Shown: piece after piece, positions 8,296 through 14,079 of the stretch
How the letters are laid out: each line of letters begins with the position of its first letter
Numbering within the stretch: the stretch's first letter is position 1
NCBI GenBank assembly: GCA_038239195.1
Contig: JBBSEZ010000148.1
Coordinates: forward strand, 1 to 20,797
Source of the DNA: JBBSEZ01 sp038239195
GTDB lineage: Bacteria > Planctomycetota > Planctomycetia > Gemmatales > Gemmataceae
Length of the DNA: 20,797 bases
Direction of reading: 5' to 3'
Made by a program: the position numbers and the translations under genes
The notes under the pieces: generated by a model
The model's database searches: none
Seen by the model: the letters and a program-made list of their open reading frames with translations, nothing else
Told to the model about the DNA's origin: nothing

Positions 8296-8557
8296 ACGAG
8301 CCGAACGGAACCGTCGAACGCGAACACCGAGAAGCCAGGGAGAGTTGATGAACGCGCAACAAGTGCTTGGCCTCGGCTTGTGCCGGGGGCTGGTCGCCCC
8401 CTCTCCGCTCGCGGCCGAGGAACCCAAACTGTGGATCACTCTCACGGGGCACAGGGACAGGGTGTACTCCGTGGCGTACAGCCCGGACGGCAAGACGCTC
8501 GCCTCGGGGAGTTGGGACCAGACGATCAAGCTCTGGGTCATGGAGACGGGCAAGTAG
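8293..8557 (+). repeat. Duplicated leader plus mini-gene module, copy A
   Basis: From the stop codon of the seven-blade gene through the 52-base spacer and the mini gene this stretch aligns with 13513-13789. The two spacers have the same length and differ at only a few positions; both contain the same AGGGAGAG ribosome site, and the next codons share GTGCTTGGCCTCGGCTTGTG. The similarity weakens in the blade, where the two copies use different ends. Confidence 0.85.
8348..8557 (+). CDS. One-blade WD40 mini protein A (possibly decayed)
   Basis: A 69-residue frame beginning MNAQQVLGLGLCRGLVAPSP and containing a single WD40 repeat, GHRDRVYSVAYSPDGKTLAS to KLWVMETGK, then TAG. AGGGAGAG lies 4-11 bases before the ATG. 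The signal peptide looks damaged compared with its sibling at 13568: the Lys and Arg near the start are Gln, an Arg interrupts the hydrophobic part, and the lipobox Cys is Pro. One blade cannot form a propeller unless it oligomerises or completes another. It ends at the same blade position as the 29-codon remnant at 7174. It is either a tiny partner protein or a collapsed gene; I favour the latter. Confidence 0.5.
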   Translation: MNAQQVLGLGLCRGLVAPSPLAAEEPKLWITLTGHRDRVYSVAYSPDGKTLASGSWDQTIKLWVMETGK

Positions 8558-8621
8558 GCGGTCCCCTCCACGCTTTCCAGCCGAGCTCCGTCACGGACTT
8601 CTGTTGATGAGGTATCCGATC

Positions 8622-9938
8622 ATGCGAACTGTGTGGATGTTCCTTGCTTTTGCCCTTGGGGCATCGGTCCTGGCGGCTGAGCCCGAGCCGCAACTCGAGC
8701 TCCTCGGTACGCTGGAAGGCGGGCGCCCTAGCGCCTACGCATCCATCGCCTTCAGCCCGGACGGCAAGACGCTGGCCTCCGGCGAGTACAACCGCGAGGA
8801 CGGGGCTTCCGTCGTCAAGTTGTGGGACGTGAACAAACGCAAGGTGATCGCCAGCCTGCGGGGACACACCAATGCCGTTACTTCCGTGGCGTTCAGCCGC
8901 GACGGCAAGACCCTGGTTTCCTCCGGTGACGGGAAAGAGGTCAAGCTGTGGGACGTGGTCACGGGGAAGGAAAAGGCCACCCTTAAGGGCGCCCCCAAGT
9001 GGATGTTCCTGGCGCTCAGCTCCGACGGCAAGACCATCGCCTTCGCGAAAGACAACCATGCGGTGGTCCTGTGGGACGTGGCCACGGGGAAAGCGAAGGC
9101 CTCAAAAGAGAAGGCCTCCCTCAAGGGCTTTTCGGGCCTGGGACGATTTGTGGCAATCAGCCCCGACGGCACGCTCTACGGCGTGGGGGGCGGGAAATTC
9201 TCGACGATCGGTCTCCCTGGGGCCGGTGAGGTGAAGCTGTGGGAAGTGGCCACGGGCCGCGAACGGGCCTGTCTCAAGGGGCACGTCAAGCTCAAGGTAT
9301 CGCTCGATGACTTGTCGTATTTGCACAAGGCCGAAGGGGTGCCGAAACGCGTTTTGCTGAAGGTGGCCGCCTTGAATGGGATGGAGTTTCAGAGCGAGGA
9401 AGACACCGAGGGGCAGCTTACCAAGGCCCTCGAGAAGGCCCTCGACAAGGACCAACGGAAGAAATACCTGGGCCCCATTCAGAGGCAGATCGGGACCACC
9501 TATTACGATGGCCCCGAAGTGGTCTGGTCCGTGGCCTTCAGCCCCGATGGCAAGGCCCTGGCTTCCGCGAGCTTGCTCGGCACCGTCCTGCTCTGGGACG
9601 TGCAAACCGGCAAGCGAACGGCAAGGCTCCAGCGATTCAACCCAAACGGGAGGGAGAAAGACGTCAACCCGGCCTACACCGTGGCCTTCAGCCCGGATGG
9701 GAAAATCCTGGCCGTCGGGACCTGGCGCGGCATCAAGCTCTGGGACGTGGAAAGCGGCGAGAACGTTGTGCCCCTCAGCCGCCCCTCGGCCACTGTCTGG
9801 TCGGTGGCCTTCAGCCCGGACGGCAAGACGCTGGCCTCGGCGGGGAGCAAGGGGGTAATTGGTCCGCGCGATCGGCGCGAGGGTGATCCGACCCTCAGAA
9901 TGTGGAAGTTGGTCCCCCCCAAGAAGGCGGACAAGTGA
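8622..9938 (+). CDS. Secreted WD40 protein with a large inter-blade insertion
   Basis: A 438-residue exported protein. The signal peptide is MRTVWMFLAFALGASVLA (cut before AEPEP). About seven divergent blades follow, with AFSPDGKTLASG and KLWDV motifs. After blade 4 (ending ERACLKG) there is an insertion of about 70-80 residues (about 221-297) that is helical and charged, with KVSLDDLSYLHKAEGVPK and LTKALEKALDKDQRKKYLGP; it resembles no domain I can name with confidence. The last blade carries the odd turn SKGVIGPRDRREGDPT. TGAGG at 8608-8612 is 9 bases from ATG 8622; ATG 8607 is in frame but has no site. The last 293 bases exist as a second copy at 13223-13515. It could be a scaffold or sensor protein outside the cytoplasm; no catalytic motif is visible. 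Confidence 0.88.
   Translation: MRTVWMFLAFALGASVLAAEPEPQLELLGTLEGGRPSAYASIAFSPDGKTLASGEYNREDGASVVKLWDVNKRKVIASLRGHTNAVTSVAFSRDGKTLVSSGDGKEVKLWDVVTGKEKATLKGAPKWMFLALSSDGKTIAFAKDNHAVVLWDVATGKAKASKEKASLKGFSGLGRFVAISPDGTLYGVGGGKFSTIGLPGAGEVKLWEVATGRERACLKGHVKLKVSLDDLSYLHKAEGVPKRVLLKVAALNGMEFQSEEDTEGQLTKALEKALDKDQRKKYLGPIQRQIGTTYYDGPEVVWSVAFSPDGKALASASLLGTVLLWDVQTGKRTARLQRFNPNGREKDVNPAYTVAFSPDGKILAVGTWRGIKLWDVESGENVVPLSRPSATVWSVAFSPDGKTLASAGSKGVIGPRDRREGDPTLRMWKLVPPKKADK
9646..9938 (+). repeat. 3' end of the long WD40 gene, copy A of a 293-bp direct repeat
   Basis: Aligns without gaps to 13223-13515, both ending exactly at the stop codon; by eye roughly nine in ten bases agree. The sharpest identity is over AGCAAGGGGGTAATTGGTCC and the GATCGGCGCGAGG that follows. 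Confidence 0.88.
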
Positions 9939-10346
9939 CAGGGGCGCGTGGACCGTCAACCCAGGTGAACCGCCGCAAGCGTCGTCCCACAGAACAAGCC
10001 CAGGGTGCTGACAGGCTTCCCTTCGGGGTAGGGCACGGGGCGCCTTCGCCACTTGTGGGCAACCTGCCCACAAGTGCGTGGGAGAAGGTGAATGAGACAG
10101 CCCTCCAGGCCGGCGGCGCGAGGTGAAGGCCGCTCCGGAGGTCGCGCCGAGCACGGGACTTGCTCGTACGCGGCGCTGGCCCCGGGCGCAAGCGTCCTTC
10201 ATCCCGCGTGCAGCCGGGCCGTTCAGAGGAACGGGCACTCCCGCCGTGTGTACCAGTTCACTGCTGCCTGGCGGTTGCTCCCGGAGGGGTCACGCTTCTG
10301 TCCGATTCGCACGCAACGTCGAAGTAAAGAACGGGAGGGTCGAACG
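9939..10346. other. Gene-free spacer before the LRR gene
   Basis: No convincing coding sequence is seen. It holds one perfect hairpin (10050-10076) and, just before the LRR gene, the ribosome site GGGAGGGT (10333-10340). No clear promoter is visible. Confidence 0.5.
10050..10076. terminator. Perfect 12-bp hairpin, 3-base loop
   Basis: CACTTGTGGGCA (10050-10061), loop ACC, TGCCCACAAGTG (10065-10076). It lies 112 bases after the long WD40 gene. There is no T-run, so it may end transcription with a cofactor, stabilise the 3' end of the mRNA, or be a protein-binding palindrome. Confidence 0.5.
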
Positions 10347-11129
10347 ATGTCCAGAGCGATGGTCCTGGGGTGCTTCCTGACGCTGGCTTGCTGCACGCAG
10401 GCGCAGGAAAAGCCCATGCCGACGAAGCAGATCGATGCCGCGACGATCGCCGCCTACGAGAAACTGGGTGCCGTCCACGGCGCGATGCGACTCACCAAGT
10501 ACGGCTACCTGGAGTTCACCCCTGGGAAGGTAGCGGCGGCCAAGAGCCTCCCTGCCTTCCGGTTCGAGCGGTTCCCCAAAGCCAAACTGGTGCCGGTTGC
10601 TGTGCCCTTTGGCTTGGATCTCACGGGATCTGATGTGAGGGACGCGGGGCTGAAGGAACTCGCTGGCCTGAAGCATCTCTCCTCCCTCAATCTCTACGGA
10701 ACGCAGGTGACGGGCGTGGGGCTGAAGGAACTCGCCGGCCTGAAGAACCTCTCCTCCCTCGGTCTCGCCGCCACGCAGGTGACGGACGTGGGGCTGAAGG
10801 AACTCGCCGGCCTGAAGAACCTCTCTTACCTCCGTCTCGGCTACACGAAGGTGACGGACGTGGGGCTGAAGGAACTCGCCGGCCTGGAGAACCTCTCCTC
10901 CCTCGATCTCGCCGGAACGAAGGTGACGGACGCGGGGCTGAAGGAACTCGCCGGCCTGAAGAATCTCTCCTACCTCGATCTCGGCATCACGAAGGTGACG
11001 GACGCGGGGCTGAAGGAACTCGCCGGCCTCAAGAACCTCTCCTCCCTCAATCTCGCCTCCACGAAGGTGACAGATGCCGGTGTCGCGATGCTGAAGAAGG
11101 CATTACCCCGGTGCGACATTCGGCATTGA
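10347..11129 (+). CDS. Secreted leucine-rich-repeat protein
   Basis: A 260-residue exported protein. The N-terminus MSRAMVLGCFLTLACCTQAQ is a signal peptide, with either a TLAC lipobox or cleavage after TQA. Residues about 24-95 form a non-repeat region containing KLGAVHGAMRLTKYGYLEF. Six consecutive 24-residue leucine-rich repeats follow (GLKELAGLKNLSSLNL then xxTKVTDA), closed by AGVAMLKKALPRCDIRH. The repeat pattern is that of planctomycete secreted LRR proteins; such folds bind proteins. No enzyme domain is present. GGGAGGGT lies 7 bases before the ATG. The gene is flanked by the broken insertion element and the WD40 paralogs, in what looks like a recombination-prone stretch. The ligand is unknown. 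Confidence 0.9.
   Translation: MSRAMVLGCFLTLACCTQAQEKPMPTKQIDAATIAAYEKLGAVHGAMRLTKYGYLEFTPGKVAAAKSLPAFRFERFPKAKLVPVAVPFGLDLTGSDVRDAGLKELAGLKHLSSLNLYGTQVTGVGLKELAGLKNLSSLGLAATQVTDVGLKELAGLKNLSYLRLGYTKVTDVGLKELAGLENLSSLDLAGTKVTDAGLKELAGLKNLSYLDLGITKVTDAGLKELAGLKNLSSLNLASTKVTDAGVAMLKKALPRCDIRH
10644..11075 (+). repeat. Six 72-bp tandem repeats inside the LRR gene
   Basis: Unit starts are 10644, 10716, 10788, 10860, 10932 and 11004. The core GGGCTGAAGGAACTCGC is identical in all six, and variation clusters in the codons at the exposed xx positions before TKVTD. Such low divergence at synonymous sites implies recent expansion or homogenisation. Confidence 0.9.
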
Positions 11130-11226
11130 CCGTCGCTCACTGTTAGCTCAGCAAGATTGAATATAGTGGGCCCCGAAACCTGGACCACCTGTTAAGCTAC
11201 TCAGGTGGCCCGGGAAAGGGGGAACG

Positions 11227-11511
11227 ATGGCAGGCAAGCGGAAGACTCACAGGGCGGCGTTCAAGGCCCAGGTCGCCCTCGCGGCGCACAAGGGGGACAA
11301 GACCGCCAACGAGCTGGCGGGGCACTACAGCGTCCACCCCACCTCGATCCACGCTTGGAAGAAGCAGCTCCTCGCTGGCGCCGAGGACATCTTCGCCTCC
11401 GGCGCCAAGCCCGACGCCGCCGACGCCGAGGCGCGCCAGGCCGAACTGTTCGAGCAGATCGGCCGCCTCAAGATGGAGCTGGAGTGGCTCAAAAAAAAAG
11501 TGGCCCTCTGA
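11227..11511 (+). CDS. IS3-family transposase OrfA
   Basis: A 94-residue DNA-binding subunit of the transposase. It has the helix-turn-helix of this family (TANELAGHYSVHPTSIHAWKK, about residues 26-46) followed by a leucine-zipper-like segment EQIGRLKMELEWLKKK used for assembly with OrfB. AAAGGGGGAACG precedes the ATG at 11227. The A-run at 11491-11499 near its end is the expected place for a -1 ribosomal shift producing OrfAB. The gene is intact, but its partner is not, so it cannot drive transposition alone; it could still act as a repressor at related ends. Confidence 0.9.
   Translation: MAGKRKTHRAAFKAQVALAAHKGDKTANELAGHYSVHPTSIHAWKKQLLAGAEDIFASGAKPDAADAEARQAELFEQIGRLKMELEWLKKKVAL
11491..11500 (+). 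promoter_or_regulatory. Slippery A9 site for -1 frameshift between orfA and orfB
   Basis: Nine consecutive A residues (11491-11499) followed by GTG. The orfA frame reads AAA AAA AAA GTG; slipping back one base gives a continuous path into KKSGPLTAEELRPL, the start of OrfB. A-rich slippery sites at this junction are typical of IS3-family elements. Confidence 0.75.
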
Positions 11512-11862
11512 CGGCGGAGGAGTTGCGCCCGCTGATCGAGGCCGACCACGCGCAGTTGAGCATCCGCCGGCAGTGCGAGTTGCTGGGCCTGGCCCGGTCC
11601 AGCTTCTACTTCGAGCCGGCGCCCGAGACGCCCGAGAACCTGGCCTTGATGCGGCTGATCGACAAGGAGCAGCCGGCGCACCCCTTCTACGGGAGCAGGC
11701 GGATGGTGGCCTGGCTGAGGGCCCAGGGGCAGGAGGTCAACCGCAAGCAGGGGGCGGTGCCTGGACAACGTGTTCGTGGAGCGGCTGTGGCGGACGGTGA
11801 AGTACGAGGAGATCTATCTGCGCTGCCACGAGAGGGTGCCGGAGCTGATGGAGGGGCTGGGG

Positions 11863-11975
11863 AGGTACTTCCCCTTCTACAACGAGGAGCGGTTGCACCT
11901 TCTGATTTCATCCTTTCGGAATCATCAGTGAGAACAACAGGTACTTCCCCTTCTACAACGAGGAGCGGTTGCACC
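11863..11975 (+). repeat. 37-bp direct repeat around a 39-base insert
   Basis: The copies at 11863-11899 and 11939-11975 are identical and encode part of RYFPFYNEERLH of the transposase. The 39 bases between them (TGATTTCATCC to AGAACAAC) are distinctly AT-richer than their surroundings and contain a near-palindrome, TGATTTC with GGAATCA. Confidence 0.85.
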
Positions 11976-12035
11976 AGTCGCTGGACTACCGCACGCCGGC
12001 AGCGGTCTACCGGGAGGGGCGGGCGAGCAAGAGCG

Positions 12036-12100
12036 GCATTCTTCCCCGCCCCGCAACCCCTCAGCCCCTTGGGAAGGGGTCGCGGGGCGGGGAAGAATGC
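12036..12100. repeat. 65-base REP-like palindrome inside the broken IS
   Basis: Arms of 26 bases (12036-12061 and 12075-12100) pair with one mismatch around a 13-base loop. The tips are GCATTCTTCCCCGCCCCGC and GCGGGGCGGGGAAGAATGC. It interrupts the end of the transposase frame after YREGRASKS. Confidence 0.82.
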
Positions 12101-12392
12101 CTGAGAGCAGGGCCCGGCGAGGGAGCGAAAGTGTAGCGAAGGATTGCCGTTTTTTGGTCTAGACAATGGGGCCCACCATACACCTCCACCCTCCCCGCAA
12201 GGCGCTTGCTTGTCACTTGATGCCAGACCGGCCAGAGAGGGAAAGGCGTCAGCCGTCCCCTTTGCCCCGTCCCTCTCGCTTCGCGCTCCCGTTGCCAAAC
12301 GCATCCCTGCGCCTACATTAACAGCGCTCCCTGCCTCCCGAGAACGTTTCTCCAGGCGGGGGCAGGCCCCCATCCCATCTCGGGGAGGCCCC

Positions 12393-13085
12393 ATGCAACT
12401 TCGTCTTATGGCAGGCGGCGCCCTCGTCGCCGTACTCGCCGTCTCGCTCGCCGACGCCCCGGCCCAGCCCGGCCGCGGCAAGGTCTACGCCACGCCCCAG
12501 GACGTCTTCGCCGCTGCCGACAAGGCCGCCAAGAAGGACGACTGGAAGGCCCTCTACTCCTGCCTCACGCCCGACTCGCGCGAGACCATCACCGGCGGGC
12601 TCGTCTTCATGGGCGTCATGTTCAAGGGCTTCGCCGCCGCCGAAAAGACCGACAAGGCCAAGGAGAGCGTCAAGGCCATCGACGCGACCTTCAAAAAGTA
12701 CGGCCTCACCAAGGATGCCCTCGCCAAGGTCAAGCTCGACAAGTTCGATAAGATCGACCTCGACGTGCCCCCCAAGCAAAAGGCCGTGTCCTACCGAAAG
12801 TACGCCACCACGGTCAAGGATGCCGACCGCGCCGCATTCGTTGCGGACATGCTGAAGGTCATCGAGAAAGAGGACAAGAAAATGCCCAAGGGGAAGGGCG
12901 CCCTCAAAGACCTCAAGATCGAGGGCGACACCGCCAGGGGCACTCTGGTCGTGAAGCTCGACGACGGCACCGAGAGCTCCGAGCCGATCACCTTCAAGAA
13001 GGTGGGCGGCGGCTGGCTGATGGATGTGCCTCTCGACGGCCCCCCGCGCAAGAAGGCGCCCGCGCCTACGCCACCTAAAGAATGA
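12393..13085 (+). CDS. Secreted protein of unknown function
   Basis: A 230-residue exported protein, likely periplasmic. The signal peptide is about 1-24 (MQLRLMAGGALVAVLAVSLA, cut near APAQ). The mature part starts YATPQDVFAAADKAAKKDDWKALYSCLTPDSR, a pattern I recall from planctomycete proteins of unknown role and reminiscent of the helical start of NTF2-like folds. It is unusually rich in Lys and Asp with many DK/KD pairs, and ends in strands (ARGTLVVKLDDGT, ITFKKVGGGWLMD) that would fit such a fold. The tail is Pro/Lys rich. GGAGG (12384-12388) precedes the ATG by 4 bases. It stands alone between the IS and a WD40 gene fragment. An NTF2-like assignment is only a suggestion. Confidence 0.85.
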   Translation: MQLRLMAGGALVAVLAVSLADAPAQPGRGKVYATPQDVFAAADKAAKKDDWKALYSCLTPDSRETITGGLVFMGVMFKGFAAAEKTDKAKESVKAIDATFKKYGLTKDALAKVKLDKFDKIDLDVPPKQKAVSYRKYATTVKDADRAAFVADMLKVIEKEDKKMPKGKGALKDLKIEGDTARGTLVVKLDDGTESSEPITFKKVGGGWLMDVPLDGPPRKKAPAPTPPKE

Positions 13086-13222
13086 CGGAGCTCATTCGGG
13101 CTCCCACCTTCCGGATTGCCTACCAATCAACTCCAGCGCAGTGGCCGTCTGCGACGGCCTCCCACAGGCAGCAGCGGCCCGCCCCCTCAGAGCTTCGCCC
13201 GCCGGAGCACGAGCAGCGTCAG

Positions 13223-13515
13223 ACGGGAGGGAGAAAGACGTCGATCCGGCCTACTCCGTGGCCTTCAGCCCGGACGGGAAAACCCTGGCCACCGGGACCG
13301 GGCGCGACATCAAGCTCTGGGACGTGAAAAGCGGCGAGAGCGTGGGGGGCCTCGGCCGGCCCTCGGCCACTGTGTGGCCGGTGGCCTTCAGTCCGCACGG
13401 CAAGACCATCGCCTCGGCGGGGAGCAAGGGGGTAATTGGTCCGCGCGATCGGCGCGAGGGGGATCCGACCCTCCGACTGTGGAAGTTGGTGCCCCCCAAG
13501 ACAACGGACAAGTGA
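13223..13515 (+). pseudogene. 3' fragment of a secreted WD40 gene (copy B)
   Basis: This fragment matches the last 293 bases of the gene at 8622 without any gap and in frame, down to the stop codon. It encodes the last two blades including the unusual turn SKGVIGPRDRREGDPT. It has no start codon or signal peptide of its own; the open frame extends backward only into the neighbouring gene in another frame. Upstream homology stops abruptly at about 13223. Differences from copy A include many changed amino acids, so it is not a fresh duplicate. Confidence 0.87.
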
Positions 13516-13789
13516 ACGAGTCGAACGGAACGGTCGAAGGCAAACACCGAGAAAGCAGGGAGAGTCGATGAACGTGCGAAAAGTGCTTGGCCTCGGCTTG
13601 TGCGTGGGGCTGGCCGCCTGCTCTCCGCTCACGGCCCAGGAACCCAGGCTGCGGGCCACCCTCAAGGGACACACGGGGATTGTGGTGTCCGTGGCGTACA
13701 GCCCGGATGGCAAGACGCTCGCCTCGGCGAGTGAGGACAGGACGATCGAGCTCTGGGACGTGCCAGCCGCCAAGCAGGTGGACAAGTGA
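13513..13789 (+). repeat. Duplicated leader plus mini-gene module, copy B
   Basis: Begins at the stop codon of the WD40 fragment and matches 8293-8557 through the 52-base spacer, ribosome site and signal-peptide codons. In copy A the same module follows a different WD40 gene, so the join at the stop codon has been reused. Confidence 0.85.
13568..13789 (+). CDS. One-blade WD40 mini lipoprotein B
   Basis: A 73-residue frame with a complete-looking lipoprotein signal: MNVRKVLGLGLCVGLAAC, lipobox LAAC at 15-18. One WD40 repeat follows (GHTGIVVSVAYSPDGKTLAS to ELWDVPAAKQVDK). The last residues match the C-terminus of the seven-blade protein (KLWDVPAAKKAEK), so the gene looks like the start of one WD40 gene joined to the final blade of another with all middle blades lost. 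AGGGAGAG precedes the ATG. Its signal peptide is better preserved than in copy A, which argues it might be expressed. A single blade would need partners to fold. Confidence 0.6.
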   Translation: MNVRKVLGLGLCVGLAACSPLTAQEPRLRATLKGHTGIVVSVAYSPDGKTLASASEDRTIELWDVPAAKQVDK

Positions 13790-14025
13790 TTCAGCGCCTC
13801 GAATCGCCCCGCAAGCTCGAGGTCACCGGCCACCGCGGGCACAGCACCGCCGCCCCGGAGAACACCCGCGCCGCCATCGCTGCCGGGCGCCGGCTGATCC
13901 AGCACGGCATCGACAACGTCATCACCGACTACCCGGAGCGCGCCGTGAAGCTCCGCGACAGGCACAAGGAACTGTCCGACGTCGATCGCCTGCTGCTGGC
14001 CTATCGGTCGCTGCTCGACCTGTGA
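13786..14025 (+). pseudogene. Glycerophosphodiester phosphodiesterase remnant with internal deletion
   Basis: The first part, VTGHRGHSTAAPENTRAAI, is the N-terminal signature of the GDPD family (His-Arg-Gly and Glu-Asn-Thr). It runs directly into RRLIQHGIDNVITDYPERAV, which resembles the C-terminal strand and helix of the same family. The ~200 residues normally between them, including the metal-binding Glu-x-Asp and second His, are absent, yet the frame stays open to the stop at 14025. A GTG at 13786 overlaps the stop of the mini gene; no good ribosome site is seen. Almost certainly inactive. Confidence 0.72.
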
Positions 14026-14079
14026 GCGCCCGCCGCCCGGCGCGAACGATTCCCCATCCGATCTTCCAAGGAGAAGGGC

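Larger units (their letters stand above)
11499..12136 (+). pseudogene. IS3-family transposase OrfB, broken
   Basis: The N-terminal part (11499 to about 11750) reads LTAEELRPLIEADHAQLSIRRQC in text style of this family through HPFYGSRRMVAWLRAQGQEVNRK. Then about 120 residues are missing, including the first two acidic residues of the DDE catalytic triad. The sequence resumes in another frame at about 11752 with GRCLDNVFVERLWRTVKYEE, which holds the final Glu, and stops at 11929-11931. After a 37-bp duplication, the C-terminal end RLHQSLDYRTPAAVYREG appears in a third frame and runs to a stop at 12134-12136. The enzyme cannot be active. Confidence 0.88.
11167..12175 (+). mobile_element. Degenerate IS3-family insertion sequence
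   Basis: Ends at 11167-11187 and 12155-12175 are imperfect inverted repeats of 21 bases sharing TGGGCCCC at the tips and GACCA inside (15 of 21 positions). Between them lie an intact orfA, a slippery A-run, and an orfB broken into three reading frames with its middle missing, plus a 37-bp duplication and an inserted palindrome. The total of 1009 bp is shorter than the 1.2-1.3 kb usual for the family, consistent with the deletion. I see no convincing short target duplication; the flanks are TTGAATATAG and CCATACACC. Confidence 0.85.

Noticed and set aside
10644..11075. Regular 72-bp repeats considered as a CRISPR-like array
   Set aside because: The repeats are contiguous, in frame, and encode leucine-rich repeats; there are no unique spacers.
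11205..12104. Continuous 299-codon frame through the transposase region
   Set aside because: Only the part from about 11499 to 11750 is transposase-like; the rest is out of frame with the conserved segments.
13024..13515. A single open frame running from the secreted protein gene into the WD40 fragment, read as one gene
   Set aside because: Its first part overlaps the gene at 12393 in a different frame and has no WD40 or signal-peptide character; homology starts abruptly at about 13223.
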